A stretch of DNA of 64,000 nt, taken from Acidobacteriota bacterium. Its GTDB lineage: Bacteria > Acidobacteriota > Blastocatellia > Pyrinomonadales > Pyrinomonadaceae. Shown in pieces: positions 35,410 to 44,764 of the stretch. The stretch spans positions 372,001-436,000 of the forward strand of contig JADKBM010000011.1 in the NCBI GenBank assembly GCA_016715115.1, read 5' to 3'. Within the stretch, counting starts at the first letter, position 1. Every line of letters begins with the position of its first letter. The notes under the pieces are model-generated. The model saw only the letters and a program-made list of their open reading frames with translations. It made no database searches and was not told the origin of the DNA. The position numbers and the translations under genes are program-made.

Positions 35410-37867
35410 GCATTCGCACGAAAACATCAAGGAACTATTCTCGGAAGCGCTCGAACTCTCGCCGGGTGAACGCGCGGGTTTTTTGGACGAACTCTGCGGC
35501 GATGCGCCCGAGCTTCGCCGCGAAATCGAATCGCTGCTTGCGGCATTTGAAAAAAGCGAAGATTTTATCGAAAAACCGGCGGCGCGGATCGAGGGCGTTC
35601 TTCCGCATGGAAACAGCCTTGAAAAAGTCGTCGGTAATTACCGGATCATTCGTGAAATCGGTCAAGGCGGGATGGGCGCAGTTTATCTTGCCGCGCGCGA
35701 CGACGGCGAGTTCGAGAAGAACGTCGCCGTCAAACTCAGCCGCCAGACCATCGCCGACGGCGAATCGATCAGGCGTTTTCTCGCCGAACGGCAGATTCTC
35801 GCCAAACTTCAGCATCCCAACATCGCGACTCTGATCGACGGCGGCCTGACCGAAGACGGCCAGCCGTTTCTCGCGATGGAATTTATCGACGGCGTTTCGA
35901 TCACCGATTTTTGCCGGCAAAATGAACTTTCGGTCCGCGAACGGCTCAAGCTGTTTCTGAAAGTCTGCCGAGCGGTCGCATATGCCCATCGAAATCTGAT
36001 CGTCCACCGCGACATTAAACCGTCGAACATTCTCGTCAGCGGCGACGGCGAACCGAAACTGCTCGATTTCGGCCTCGCACGGCTGACCGATGCGGGCGCG
36101 GAAACGGATCGGACGAAAACGATCTTCCGTGCGCTAACGCCGGCTTACGCATCGCCCGAACAATTGCTTGGCAGATCGATCACGACCGCATCGGATATTT
36201 ACAGTCTCGGCGTTGTGCTCTACGAAATGCTGACGGATTCGCGGCCCTTTGCGACCGACAATAGGAGCCTCGATGAAGTGATCGGAACGGTCGTTAATTC
36301 GGAGCCGCGGACGCCTTCGTCGATCCCGTCGGCATCCGCGCGCCGCAGTCAGTTGCTGAAGGGCGACATCGACAACGTGATTCTGTTGGCGTTGCGCAAA
36401 GAACCGGAACGGCGTTATGCGTCGGTCGAGGATTTTGCGCGGGATATCGAGAATTGTCTCGACGGTCGCCCGGTTTCGGCGCGACCGAACACGCTTTCTT
36501 ATCGAACGGCGAAGTTCGTCCGTCGAAACCGCGTTGCCGTAACTGCCGGCTTTCTGGTGTTTGCCGCACTCGTTGGCGGTTTGGCGGTTTCGCTGTACCA
36601 GACAAGAATCGCCAACGAAACCCGTGCGCTGGCCGAAAGGGAATCGGCAAAATCAAAAAAAATCACGGCGTTTATGGAGAAGATCCTCAACTTTGCCAAT
36701 CCGGCGTGGTATGCCGAAGGACGAAGTACGGGCGGTGAGGCGAAGCTCAGCGAGGTTTTGGACGAACTCGCGGAGAAGATAGAGACCGAGTTTCCGGACG
36801 ATCCGGACGTGCAGGCCGAGCTTCATCATAAATACGCGGAGATCTATCTGTCACGCAACCTAAATGAGAAAGGGCTGTTTCACGCCGAACGTGCGCTGAC
36901 GGTCCGACGGCGGTATTTCGGGGAACGCCACGCCGAAGTTGCGAAAGATCTCTATTATTTATCGGCTGCAAATCAACGGTTGGGTCGGGTTACAACGTCC
37001 TTCAAGCTCAGCGAAGAGGCGATCGCAATGTTTCGCGAAGTGGACCCGGACAATCGAAATCTGCCTTACCTGCTGGAGAATCACGGTGAAGTGCTAAGTG
37101 ACGATTACAGGGATCCGGCGGCGGCGATCGCATTTTTCCGGCAGGCATTGGAGTTGTTTCGCCGCCACGACGGTGAAAAACACTACAACACGATTCGCCA
37201 GTATTTCAATCTCGCGGTCGTACTCGCCGAAACACGTGACACGGGGCCGGCCGAAGAGTTCTTTAAGCGCGGCGAGTCGTTGATAGCCGAACTTCCGGAC
37301 GAGAATCTGCGAGATGCAATTACTGAGTATCGCGTTCGTTTCGAAGCCGCGAAAGGAAATCTGTCCGTCGCGATCGGTATTCTCAAAGGCCGGATCGATT
37401 CGATCCCTCAGAATGCGGGATCTACGGCATCGGTCGGTAAGACGATTCTGATTCTGAAGACGATTCTTGAAGACAAGCAGGATTTCGCGGCGAGGAGTGA
37501 AGTTACAAGGAAGCAGATCGCCATCGCTCTTCGATCAATCGCGGCCAATGATCCCGGAATGGGCATTCTGTACGCGGACCTTGCGAATGACCTTCTCCGG
37601 GCCGGCCGCGAGGTGGAAGGACGCGCGGTGTTGCAGAAGGCGCTTTCGATGTATGAAACGATTCCGGGTGCGGATGGCGCTAAATACCAAAGCAGCCTCG
37701 GCGAAGGTTTGTATCATCAGAATCGCTTTTCGGAAGCCTTGCCTTTTCTTCGCGCGACGGCCGCTTTTTACCGGGCGAATGTTCCGCCTAATCGCAGATC
37801 ACGGGAAATCTTTGAGATGTTGGACAAGACCGAAGCCAATCTGAAAGAATCAAGCCATGGATTTTGA
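35399..37867 (+). CDS. Membrane Ser/Thr protein kinase with TPR sensor region
   Basis: An 822-residue one-pass membrane kinase. Kinase domain about 80-345: glycine loop IGQGGMGAVY, Lys in NVAVKLS, catalytic HRDIKPSN about 202, DFGLAR, and APE-like ASPEQ. One transmembrane segment about 380-402 (VAVTAGFLVFAALVGGLAVSLY) is followed by an extracytoplasmic region of tetratricopeptide-like helices to the C-terminus (ELHHKYAEIYLSRNLNEKGLFHAERAL and similar). ATG 35399 lies inside the 3' end of the sigma gene. The stop overlaps the trpB start by 11 bases. The pair is a typical ECF/STPK signalling unit; the signal is unknown. Confidence 0.92.
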   Translation: MTDKHSHENIKELFSEALELSPGERAGFLDELCGDAPELRREIESLLAAFEKSEDFIEKPAARIEGVLPHGNSLEKVVGNYRIIREIGQGGMGAVYLAARDDGEFEKNVAVKLSRQTIADGESIRRFLAERQILAKLQHPNIATLIDGGLTEDGQPFLAMEFIDGVSITDFCRQNELSVRERLKLFLKVCRAVAYAHRNLIVHRDIKPSNILVSGDGEPKLLDFGLARLTDAGAETDRTKTIFRALTPAYASPEQLLGRSITTASDIYSLGVVLYEMLTDSRPFATDNRSLDEVIGTVVNSEPRTPSSIPSASARRSQLLKGDIDNVILLALRKEPERRYASVEDFARDIENCLDGRPVSARPNTLSYRTAKFVRRNRVAVTAGFLVFAALVGGLAVSLYQTRIANETRALAERESAKSKKITAFMEKILNFANPAWYAEGRSTGGEAKLSEVLDELAEKIETEFPDDPDVQAELHHKYAEIYLSRNLNEKGLFHAERALTVRRRYFGERHAEVAKDLYYLSAANQRLGRVTTSFKLSEEAIAMFREVDPDNRNLPYLLENHGEVLSDDYRDPAAAIAFFRQALELFRRHDGEKHYNTIRQYFNLAVVLAETRDTGPAEEFFKRGESLIAELPDENLRDAITEYRVRFEAAKGNLSVAIGILKGRIDSIPQNAGSTASVGKTILILKTILEDKQDFAARSEVTRKQIAIALRSIAANDPGMGILYADLANDLLRAGREVEGRAVLQKALSMYETIPGADGAKYQSSLGEGLYHQNRFSEALPFLRATAAFYRANVPPNRRSREIFEMLDKTEANLKESSHGF

Positions 37868-39044
37868 GCCAAATGAGCGTGGTTATTGGGGCGAATTCGG
37901 CGGGCGTTTTGTCCCCGAAACACTGATGTCGCCGCTTGAGGAATTGACCGACGCATATTTCTCGGTTCGTGACGATGCCGGATTCCAAGCAGAATTCTTG
38001 CATTTGCTGAAAGATTTTTCGGGCCGTCCGACGCCGCTTTTCCACGCCCGAAGGCTTTCGGAAATTCTCGGCGGCGCGCAGGTGTTTCTCAAGCGTGAGG
38101 ATCTCGGACACACCGGATCGCACAAGATAAACAACGCCATCGGCCAGGTTTTGCTGGCTCGCCGGATGGGCAAGAAGCGCGTCATCGCCGAGACGGGCGC
38201 CGGCCAGCACGGTGTTGCGACGGCCACCGTTTGCGCGCTCTTCGGGCTCGATTGCGTCGTTTATATGGGCACGGAAGATATGCGCCGGCAGGAGTTGAAC
38301 GTCTTTCGGATGCAACTCCTCGGCGCCGAAGTTCGCGGCGTCGATTCCGGTTCGAGGACGCTCAAGGACGCGATCAACGAGGCGTTGCGCGATTGGGTGA
38401 CGAATGTCGAGACGACCTATTACTTGCTCGGCTCGGCGCTCGGACCCCATCCGTATCCACTGATGGTGCGGGATTTTCAATCCGTGATCGGTCGCGAAGC
38501 GCGCGAGCAGATCCTTGAACAGACGGGAAGTTTGCCGGATCTTCTGATCGCCTGCGTCGGCGGCGGATCGAACTCGATCGGCCTTTTTCATCCGTTTCTT
38601 AACGACGAATCCGTGAAAATGATCGGCGTCGAAGCCGGCGGGCGCGGATCGGGCCTCGGCGACCACGCGGCACGCTTTATGGACGGCGGCCGGGTGGGTG
38701 TTCTGCAGGGAACGAAAAGCTATTTGCTGCAGGATCCGAACGGTCAGATCGCGCTGACGCATTCGGTTTCGGCCGGCCTCGATTACGCTTCGATCGGCCC
38801 GGAACACGCGTTTCTGCACGATCTCGGCCGTGTCGAATACGTCTCGGCGTCCGACAACGAGGCGCTCGCGGCATTTCAGACGCTTTCGCGGACCGAAGGC
38901 ATCATTCCCGCGCTCGAAAGCTCGCACGCGATCGCGCACGTCATCAAAATTGCGCCGCAGATGTCACCGGCACGAAACCTGATCGTTAATCTATCGGGTC
39001 GGGGTGACAAGGATGTCAGTCAGGTGCGGGAAATGATCGGCTGA
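37857..39044 (+). CDS. trpB: Tryptophan synthase beta chain
   Basis: A 395-residue PLP enzyme joining indole and serine. GYWGEFGGRFVPETLMSPL, the PLP Lys90 in HTGSHKINN, Glu112 in AETGAGQHGVATA, the phosphate loop CVGGGSNSIGLF and ESSHAIAHV are all canonical (TrpB1 type). It starts within the last 11 bases of the kinase gene (CCATGGATTTTGA serves both), so translation is probably coupled. Followed 135 bases later by trpA across a heptamer hairpin. Confidence 0.97.
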   Translation: MDFEPNERGYWGEFGGRFVPETLMSPLEELTDAYFSVRDDAGFQAEFLHLLKDFSGRPTPLFHARRLSEILGGAQVFLKREDLGHTGSHKINNAIGQVLLARRMGKKRVIAETGAGQHGVATATVCALFGLDCVVYMGTEDMRRQELNVFRMQLLGAEVRGVDSGSRTLKDAINEALRDWVTNVETTYYLLGSALGPHPYPLMVRDFQSVIGREAREQILEQTGSLPDLLIACVGGGSNSIGLFHPFLNDESVKMIGVEAGGRGSGLGDHAARFMDGGRVGVLQGTKSYLLQDPNGQIALTHSVSAGLDYASIGPEHAFLHDLGRVEYVSASDNEALAAFQTLSRTEGIIPALESSHAIAHVIKIAPQMSPARNLIVNLSGRGDKDVSQVREMIG

Positions 39045-39054
39045 GTTTGGATTC

Positions 39055-39179
39055 GAGCCGCGAGCTTTGAGCTTCGGGCTTTGAGCAACGAAACTCGAGC
39101 ATACAGCTTGGTTTCGGTCCGCGAGCTTCGAGGAACGAAACTCGAAGCCCAAAGCTCGCAGCTCACAGCTCGAAAAAGT
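39055..39179. repeat. Inverted heptamer element (GAGCTTN family) between trpB and trpA
   Basis: Heptamers GAGCTTT, GAGCTTC, GGGCTTT, GAGCAAC at 39062-39089 face complementary units AAGCCCA, AAGCTCG, CAGCTCA, CAGCTCG at 39145-39172. Further paired copies lie in the middle (GAAACTCGAGC and GCGAGCTTCGAGG). The element fills the spacer and reaches 8 bases from the trpA ATG. Confidence 0.85.
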
Positions 39180-39974
39180 ATGCAAAATCGAATCAAATCG
39201 GAGTTCGAAAATCTGAAGGCTGCGGGACGCGGCGGTTTTATTCCGTTCATTGTCGCCGGCGATCCGGATCTTGAAACATCGAAGCGTTTGATCGTTGAAA
39301 TCGGAAAACGCGGGGCGAATGTCATCGAACTCGGCGTTCCTTTTTCGGATCCGGTCGCAGATGGTCCGACGATTCAGGCGGCGTCGGAGCGAGCGCTCAA
39401 GAATCCGATCTCGATCGAAGCAATTCTCAATATAGTTGCAGAAGCGCGCGCGGAAGGACTTGAAACGCCGTTGATCCTTTTCAGTTATTTCAATCCGATT
39501 CTGCAGTTCGGACTAGAACGTTTCGCGGACGAGGCGTTGAAGTCGGGCGTCGATGGCGTTTTGATCACCGATCTCGTGCCCGAAGAGGCCGCCGAATTCA
39601 AGTCGATCCTCGACGTTCGCGGCCTTTCGTTGATAATGCTCGCGGCGCCAACTTCGAGCGACGAGCGGCTGAGGAAGATCTGCGCAGCCGCGAGCGGCTT
39701 CATTTACGCCGTCTCGCGCGCCGGCGTTACCGGAACACGCGACGCGCTCAGCGTTGACGCCGAGGTTCTCGTCGGGCGATTGCGAAAATTCACCGATCTT
39801 CCGATCGCCGTCGGATTCGGGATCTCGACCGCGAAACAGGTTGAAGAAACGTGGAGATACGCGGACGCTGCCGTCGTCGGGTCGGCGATCGTTGCCGAAA
39901 TTGCGGCGGATTCCGGCGAGGATGCGGTCGAGAAGATCGGCGAGTTTGTTTCGACACTGCGCCCCCAAAACTGA
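39180..39974 (+). CDS. trpA: Tryptophan synthase alpha chain
   Basis: A 264-residue TIM barrel releasing indole from indole-glycerol phosphate. FIPFIVAGDPDLETS, catalytic Glu50 in VIELGVPFSDP and Asp61 in PVADGPTIQAASERAL, VDGVLITDLVPEEAAEF, GFIYAVSRAGVTGTR and GFGISTAKQVEE are family hallmarks. The frame begins at 39081, but the first 33 codons translate the heptamer element; ATG 39180 gives the normal N-terminus. The stop is followed by a short GTGAGCG-family array. Confidence 0.96.
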   Translation: MQNRIKSEFENLKAAGRGGFIPFIVAGDPDLETSKRLIVEIGKRGANVIELGVPFSDPVADGPTIQAASERALKNPISIEAILNIVAEARAEGLETPLILFSYFNPILQFGLERFADEALKSGVDGVLITDLVPEEAAEFKSILDVRGLSLIMLAAPTSSDERLRKICAAASGFIYAVSRAGVTGTRDALSVDAEVLVGRLRKFTDLPIAVGFGISTAKQVEETWRYADAAVVGSAIVAEIAADSGEDAVEKIGEFVSTLRPQN

Positions 39975-39978
39975 ACCA

Positions 39979-39999
39979 CTGCTCACCGCTCACTGCTCA
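39979..39999. repeat. Short heptamer array (GTGAGCG family) between trpA and DUF3999 gene
   Basis: Three units CTGCTCA, CCGCTCA, CTGCTCA. On the minus strand the last TGA is the stop codon of the DUF3999 gene, exactly as the same family supplies the pheT stop. The trpA stop is four bases away. Confidence 0.85.
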
Positions 40000-41205
40000 A
40001 CGCCGCAACATTCGAAAGGCGAAAAATCCCATCAACACGATCGCGGCGATCATCACGGGCCAAAGCCAGAGCGGACTCGACATCCAGGGCTTTGAAGCCG
40101 GCGCCGAGTCGCCGCTCGTTTCTTCGTCGCCGAGTTTCAACTCGGTAACCGTCGCCGGGATCTTGTCGGCGAACTTCGCGATGTCGTATTCGGGTTTCGG
40201 GGTCTCAGGCTTTGAATAGACGAGAAAATACCGGGCGTCTTCCGGGAATTGCGCAACGAGTTCGTATGGCGTTCCGGAGATCTCGAAGGCTTCGAAACTG
40301 AGCGGCGGACTGTCTTGATTGCTGACCGTAATGCGAAGTTTATCGGCGGCAAAAACGGGGAACCGAAAACCCTCATTGTCGAACGAAGAGAAAACGTCGG
40401 CCGCGCCGCGCTTGTAGACCGGTTCGTTGTTCGCGTTCGTGCCGGCGACATATTCGATCGATATCGGCCGGTAGAAGTCGATCTTGTCCTTGACACGCAC
40501 CCTGAGCGAGTTCAAAGGCACGCGGTCGGCAAGTTCGAGGTCGATCACAGAGAGTCTGAAAGGCTTGTCTTCCGAGACCTTGAACGACTTGACGGGATAG
40601 CTCCGAACCACCGTTTTGTCGGATACGCGTTCGATCAGCGACGCCCGAACGAAACCGGGATCTTCATTCGTCGGGATGAACAGCCGAAAATACTTGAACT
40701 TCGCGTCCGGAAATCGAAGAGTAGTAAACGAATAGCTCGTGAAAGTGTTTTTGAAGCCAACGATCCGATAGTCGTCGAGGATCTTCATCCACTCTTTCTG
40801 GTCGCTGCTGCCTTCCAATCTGACCCTCCAATCGAAGTTCTCCTTCGAGAATGTCAGATCGATCAAATTTAAGGGTTCGGCGGTCGGAACTTCGAATGTC
40901 ACGAAACGGCCGCCCTTGCCCGCGACCTGATTTACAACCTTGAACTCGACCGTCTTTTCTTTTGATTCGGCGACCTGTCGCAATACGTATGGAACTTCGA
41001 ATCGTTCGCCGTTTGGGCGGATGCCGACGATTCGGACGTCGGTCATCAATCCTGAGATCTTGGCGTATATCTGATCCGGCAGGACGATCCGCGCCCAACC
41101 GATCCGCGCGCCGTTGATCTCGCGCCTGAGCGCGAAGTTGTCGATCTGGGCGAAGCCTCCGACGGCGCCGAGCAGCATCAGCAATATGAGTAGTTTACGA
41201 TTCAT
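39997..41205 (-). CDS. DUF3999 membrane-anchored protein
   Basis: A 402-residue exported protein with a signal peptide (MNRKLLILLMLLGAVGGFAQ), extended beta-rich extracytoplasmic domains (two galactose-binding-like sandwiches can be guessed) and a C-terminal transmembrane segment (LWLWPVMIAAIVLMGFFAF) followed by RMLRR. The layout and the partner gene match DUF3999, commonly paired with DUF2339. Function unknown. Its start overlaps the end of the DUF2339 gene by 11 bases. Confidence 0.85.
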   Translation of the reverse strand: MNRKLLILLMLLGAVGGFAQIDNFALRREINGARIGWARIVLPDQIYAKISGLMTDVRIVGIRPNGERFEVPYVLRQVAESKEKTVEFKVVNQVAGKGGRFVTFEVPTAEPLNLIDLTFSKENFDWRVRLEGSSDQKEWMKILDDYRIVGFKNTFTSYSFTTLRFPDAKFKYFRLFIPTNEDPGFVRASLIERVSDKTVVRSYPVKSFKVSEDKPFRLSVIDLELADRVPLNSLRVRVKDKIDFYRPISIEYVAGTNANNEPVYKRGAADVFSSFDNEGFRFPVFAADKLRITVSNQDSPPLSFEAFEISGTPYELVAQFPEDARYFLVYSKPETPKPEYDIAKFADKIPATVTELKLGDEETSGDSAPASKPWMSSPLWLWPVMIAAIVLMGFFAFRMLRR

Positions 41206-43552
41206 CGGACTTGAAAATAACGTCGCGGAACCTATTGTAGAGATAGGCGACGATCAAAAGCAAAATGCCGAGCGAAACGAAGACGATCGTTTTCGAGATC
41301 GTCCCGAGATCGGCCAGATCGTAGAAGAACAATTTTGCAAGCGTGATCGCGAACAGCGCGAGGGCGCCGATTCGAAGATGTTTCTTCGAACGTCCGATTC
41401 CAATCAGAATCAAGAACAGCGCATAAATTCCCCAGAGAATGCTGAGTCCGAGTTTCTCGCTTTCCGGAATTCCGAAGATGTCCGTCAGGTTCAGAATCTC
41501 GCTGCTCAGACAAGCAAGCGCGACGAGGTGCAGAAGCGCGTCGAAGCCGATTTTGCGAACCGCGCCCGGAAGCGTCGAGAGTTCCTCGTCGCGCGCCAAA
41601 GCAGCGAGCGCGAACAGCAATAATCCGACGATCGCGTATGACACGTAGCGCACGGCGATGCTGCCTGCATCGCCTGCAAACGCCGCTTCCGCGGGCCTCA
41701 GATAAAGTTCGCGCAGCTCCGTCAGGACGGCAAAACCGGCGGTCACGAACACCAGGAAGAAAAGTCCGGAACAGACCACGCCGGCAAAGGCCGTCGCCCG
41801 GCTCCGAAAGTACTTCCCGTTGACGACGAGGGCGACGGCGACGAATAGCAACGAGTAGTCGATCTGCGTGATAGCGTTCCAGTAGGGAATCGACGGATCC
41901 GAGATGTTCCCGCCGCGGGAATAGGGTCCGGTCGGAGCCGCGTCGAGCATCGTCGCCGCTTGGCGAAGGCCCCAGAAATTTCCGATCTCCATCCTGAGAG
42001 CGTTGTACAGCGCGAACGTCGCCGCGGCAGCGCCGGCGAAACGAAATACGGCGACCAGCGATACGGGCAGCACCGAGCCTTCGCGATGCTTTCCGTCGAG
42101 CCACAAGATCAGCGCGCCGCCGGCGACGTAAAACAAACTCGTCAGGAAACCGACGTTCAACATCGGATAGATCGGTTCGACCGCATTGAGTCCGAAAAAA
42201 CTACTCGCTTCCGCCCAATCGACGAACAGGGCGAGCGTGCCGATAAGCATCAGGGGATACGAGAACCATTCGTAAAGCGAAATCCGTTTGATTCGCCCGA
42301 TCGAAAAAAGCACGATCGCTTCCGCGATCCATACGAGCGTGATCCAGTGTCCCTTGAGCTGGACCGGAACGGCGATCGTCAAAAAGGTGATGACGAGACC
42401 GATGATGAGAGTGATGACCGACGGCGCGGTTGCCGCGAAACGGAAGATAAAGACCGCGACCGCGAAATGGATCGCTGCGTTCGCCAGGGTAAAGAGTCCG
42501 AGATAGTTCCGGTACTGCTCTTGGTCCGACAGGGTCGAATAACCCACGCCGAAAAAGATAAATGAATTTGCCAGAACGAGCGCGACGTTCTCCGGGCCGA
42601 ATGGCTCGTGCGCAATAAGTTTCCAGGCGAGGAAGGTCGCATAAAAAATGGCGAAGAATGCCGCCGAGAACCCGAGCGAAAGGCCAAGATCGTTTTGCGG
42701 ACTGTAGCCACCGTTGAACCAAGCGAAAAAGATCATCCACGTGATCACAAAAGAAGAGTAAAAGATCGAACGCCAGTAACGCTTGATCGATACCGCGAGG
42801 ATCCCGGCGTTGATGACGCAAATATATGTGAACAGAAACGCGATGCGGCCTTCGTTCTGACTCAACAGAAACGGAACCGCGTAGGCTCCGACCATTCCGA
42901 TATGGGCTATGACCACGCGTTCGTAACGGATCGCTGCAAAGACCGTAAACGCCGTAAACAGAACCATTAAAGCGAACGCGAAGGGTTGCGGGATGAGATC
43001 GTAAAACGAATAGGCGGCGTAGGTCACGAAATAGAAGATCGCCATCGATCCGCTGAGTGTGACAGCACTGAACCTCGACATCTTCTCGCGAAGACGAAAT
43101 GCCGGGATCAAAAGCCCGATGCCGATCAGATAACCGAAGACGATGCGCATCACCGGAGTGATCCAGCCCTTGTCGATCGCGTATTTCGCGCCGATAGCGA
43201 CGCCGATGACGGTGATCACGGCGCCGACCATCGCGATCAGATTCTCGCCGATGAATTTTTCGAGATTCGAGGAATCGGATCGTGTTTCGGGATCCGGAAC
43301 GGTTTGGAATAGCGGCGGAGCCGATTCATCGATCGGGGAAACGGGGCGCGGGCGCGTCGGCGGCGGAAAATAGACCGAACGCTGATCGGCGGCGGTCGCC
43401 GCGGTTGGCTCGGCCGGTGTTGCGGAGCGCGTCTCGAGGGATGCCATCAACCGCCGGATCTCGACCATCTCACGCGCGAAATAATCCTGATACTTGGCGA
43501 GATCCTCGACCCGTTTTCGAAGCTCGGCGAGTCGTTGTTCGGTCTCCTGCAT
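41195..43552 (-). CDS. DUF2339 polytopic membrane protein
   Basis: A 785-residue protein: N-terminal coiled coil (MQETEQRLAELRKRVEDLAKYQ..., about 1-45), a Pro-rich linker, then about 20 transmembrane helices starting NLIAMVGAVITVIGVAIGAKYAIDKGWI. The G-V-x-x-G-x-x-F-x-x-K-Y-A-I-like opening and KISRFSAVTLSG-type loop are DUF2339 features. ATG 43552, with AGGG shortly upstream, is preferred to the frame's first codon at 43600. Forms a two-gene operon with the DUF3999 gene; role unknown. Confidence 0.87.
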   Translation of the reverse strand: MQETEQRLAELRKRVEDLAKYQDYFAREMVEIRRLMASLETRSATPAEPTAATAADQRSVYFPPPTRPRPVSPIDESAPPLFQTVPDPETRSDSSNLEKFIGENLIAMVGAVITVIGVAIGAKYAIDKGWITPVMRIVFGYLIGIGLLIPAFRLREKMSRFSAVTLSGSMAIFYFVTYAAYSFYDLIPQPFAFALMVLFTAFTVFAAIRYERVVIAHIGMVGAYAVPFLLSQNEGRIAFLFTYICVINAGILAVSIKRYWRSIFYSSFVITWMIFFAWFNGGYSPQNDLGLSLGFSAAFFAIFYATFLAWKLIAHEPFGPENVALVLANSFIFFGVGYSTLSDQEQYRNYLGLFTLANAAIHFAVAVFIFRFAATAPSVITLIIGLVITFLTIAVPVQLKGHWITLVWIAEAIVLFSIGRIKRISLYEWFSYPLMLIGTLALFVDWAEASSFFGLNAVEPIYPMLNVGFLTSLFYVAGGALILWLDGKHREGSVLPVSLVAVFRFAGAAAATFALYNALRMEIGNFWGLRQAATMLDAAPTGPYSRGGNISDPSIPYWNAITQIDYSLLFVAVALVVNGKYFRSRATAFAGVVCSGLFFLVFVTAGFAVLTELRELYLRPAEAAFAGDAGSIAVRYVSYAIVGLLLFALAALARDEELSTLPGAVRKIGFDALLHLVALACLSSEILNLTDIFGIPESEKLGLSILWGIYALFLILIGIGRSKKHLRIGALALFAITLAKLFFYDLADLGTISKTIVFVSLGILLLIVAYLYNRFRDVIFKSDES

Positions 43553-43640
43553 CGGCCCTTCCCCCAATCTCGGAATTCGGTAACTAAATGCTTTTCTCAC
43601 ATCACTTTACACCGAATGGCCGAATACGTAAAGAAGTTGA

Positions 43641-43809
43641 CTGGAGCGCAAGCGTCCCCGCTTGCAATGAGCGCGGAGCGCGAACGGCGCCGGAGAAATG
43701 AGCGCGCTAAATCCCTAGGCTTTACGGCGTTTCACGCCGTTGCAAGCGGGGACGCTTGCGCTCCAGTCCGGAGACGCTTGCGCTCCAGTGCGGGACGCTT
43801 GCGCTCCGG
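43641..43809. repeat. 26-bp perfect inverted repeat with extra copies (GGAGCGCAAGCG family)
   Basis: Arms 43641-43666 and 43741-43766 are perfect 26-bp complements (each contains GGAGCGCAAGCG or its complement). Two partial further copies of the right arm lie at 43771-43788 and 43792-43809, reaching the stop of the esterase gene. The 74-base centre contains another inverted pair (AACGGCG/CGCCGTT). A non-autonomous mobile unit or REP cluster is likely. Confidence 0.8.
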
Positions 43810-43813
43810 TGCT

Positions 43814-44704
43814 TTACTTTCGCTTTCCGAGCAGGAATTCGAGCGGAACGTCCAACCGTTTCGCCCAGCTTTTTTCGCTGTGATCGTCGCCCTCGAACTT
43901 CTTCGTGATCCACGATTCCGCGGTAAACCCCTTTGCACGCATCAAGTCGTCGGCCCTAAGCTGGAACGGTTCGTACGACGAGTCAAGAGTCGCCGTTCCG
44001 TAATCGAAATAGATCCGATGATTCTTCGGCGACGGGAGATTCGACCGGATATAGTCGATCATCACTCCGTTTCCGGCCGGGAAGTGAGTCGAAAGACAAC
44101 CGGCGCCGCCGAATATGTTCGGATATTCGCTAATCGCATAAAGCGATATCAGCCCGCCCATACTCGAGCCCATCACGAACGTGTTGCCGCGGTCGCGTTT
44201 CGTCGGAAAGTTCCTGTCGATGAACGGTTTCAATTCGTCAACAAGGAATTTCAGATAATTGTCGGAAACCACGCCGGTGATCCCGAACGTCGCCGCTTCT
44301 TCCTTTTGATCGGCCGACGCCATCTCGAACGCCTTCTGCGGCATATACTCCTCGCGCCGTTTCGGGGTGTTCCAGACGCCGACGATGATCGTCTCCCGGA
44401 CCTTCTTTTCGGCGATCAGCTTCGCGAGCACTTCGTCCGCATGCCATTCCTGCTTGTTCCACGTTGTCGATTCGTCAAAAAGCATCTGGCCGTCGTGCAT
44501 ATAAAGGACAGCGTACTTCTTTTTCGGCGAGAAGCCCGGCGGCAGCCAGACATCGACGTTGCGCGGAGCGACCTTGTCGGACGGAAAGTTCTTGTAGCGC
44601 TCGATCTTGCCGGTGATATTCGGCCCAATGACCGTTTCCGACGTTTGAGCCGCAGAAAGCGCGGAAAAAAGCAAAATGACTGCTAAGATTGTGATTGTTC
44701 TCAT
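43814..44704 (-). CDS. Exported esterase (putative esterase/Fes family)
   Basis: A 296-residue alpha/beta hydrolase with signal peptide (MRTITILAVILLFSALSAAQ). VDVWLPPGFSPKKKYAVLYMHDGQMLFD is the opening of the family that includes feruloyl and enterochelin esterases. The nucleophile elbow is GSSMGG (about 186-191), with a later Asp in YFDYGTATLD and His in EGDDHSEKSWAKRL completing a likely triad. Normal length. It is divergent from the histidine kinase gene, with the sigma-54-type promoter in between pointing away from it. Substrate unknown. Confidence 0.85.
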   Translation of the reverse strand: MRTITILAVILLFSALSAAQTSETVIGPNITGKIERYKNFPSDKVAPRNVDVWLPPGFSPKKKYAVLYMHDGQMLFDESTTWNKQEWHADEVLAKLIAEKKVRETIIVGVWNTPKRREEYMPQKAFEMASADQKEEAATFGITGVVSDNYLKFLVDELKPFIDRNFPTKRDRGNTFVMGSSMGGLISLYAISEYPNIFGGAGCLSTHFPAGNGVMIDYIRSNLPSPKNHRIYFDYGTATLDSSYEPFQLRADDLMRAKGFTAESWITKKFEGDDHSEKSWAKRLDVPLEFLLGKRK

Positions 44705-44712
44705 AGATTTCA

Positions 44713-44728
44713 GGGCACGGAACTTGCG
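44713..44728 (+). promoter_or_regulatory. Sigma-54 (-24/-12) promoter of the two-component operon
   Basis: GGGCACGGAACTTGCG reads GG-N10-GC with consensus flanks (TGGCACG-N4-TTGCW, 2 mismatches). It points toward the histidine kinase gene; a transcript from about 44739 would have a leader of about 26 bases. The encoded regulator is a sigma-54 activator, so autoactivation is plausible. Confidence 0.65.
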
Positions 44729-44764
44729 AGAATTATATTCAATTCACCGGGTTCCGGAAAAGCG

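Noticed and set aside
39081..39179. N-terminal 33-residue extension of TrpA
   Set aside because: It is encoded by the GAGCTTN inverted element, and TrpA proteins begin at the equivalent of MQNRIKSEFENL.
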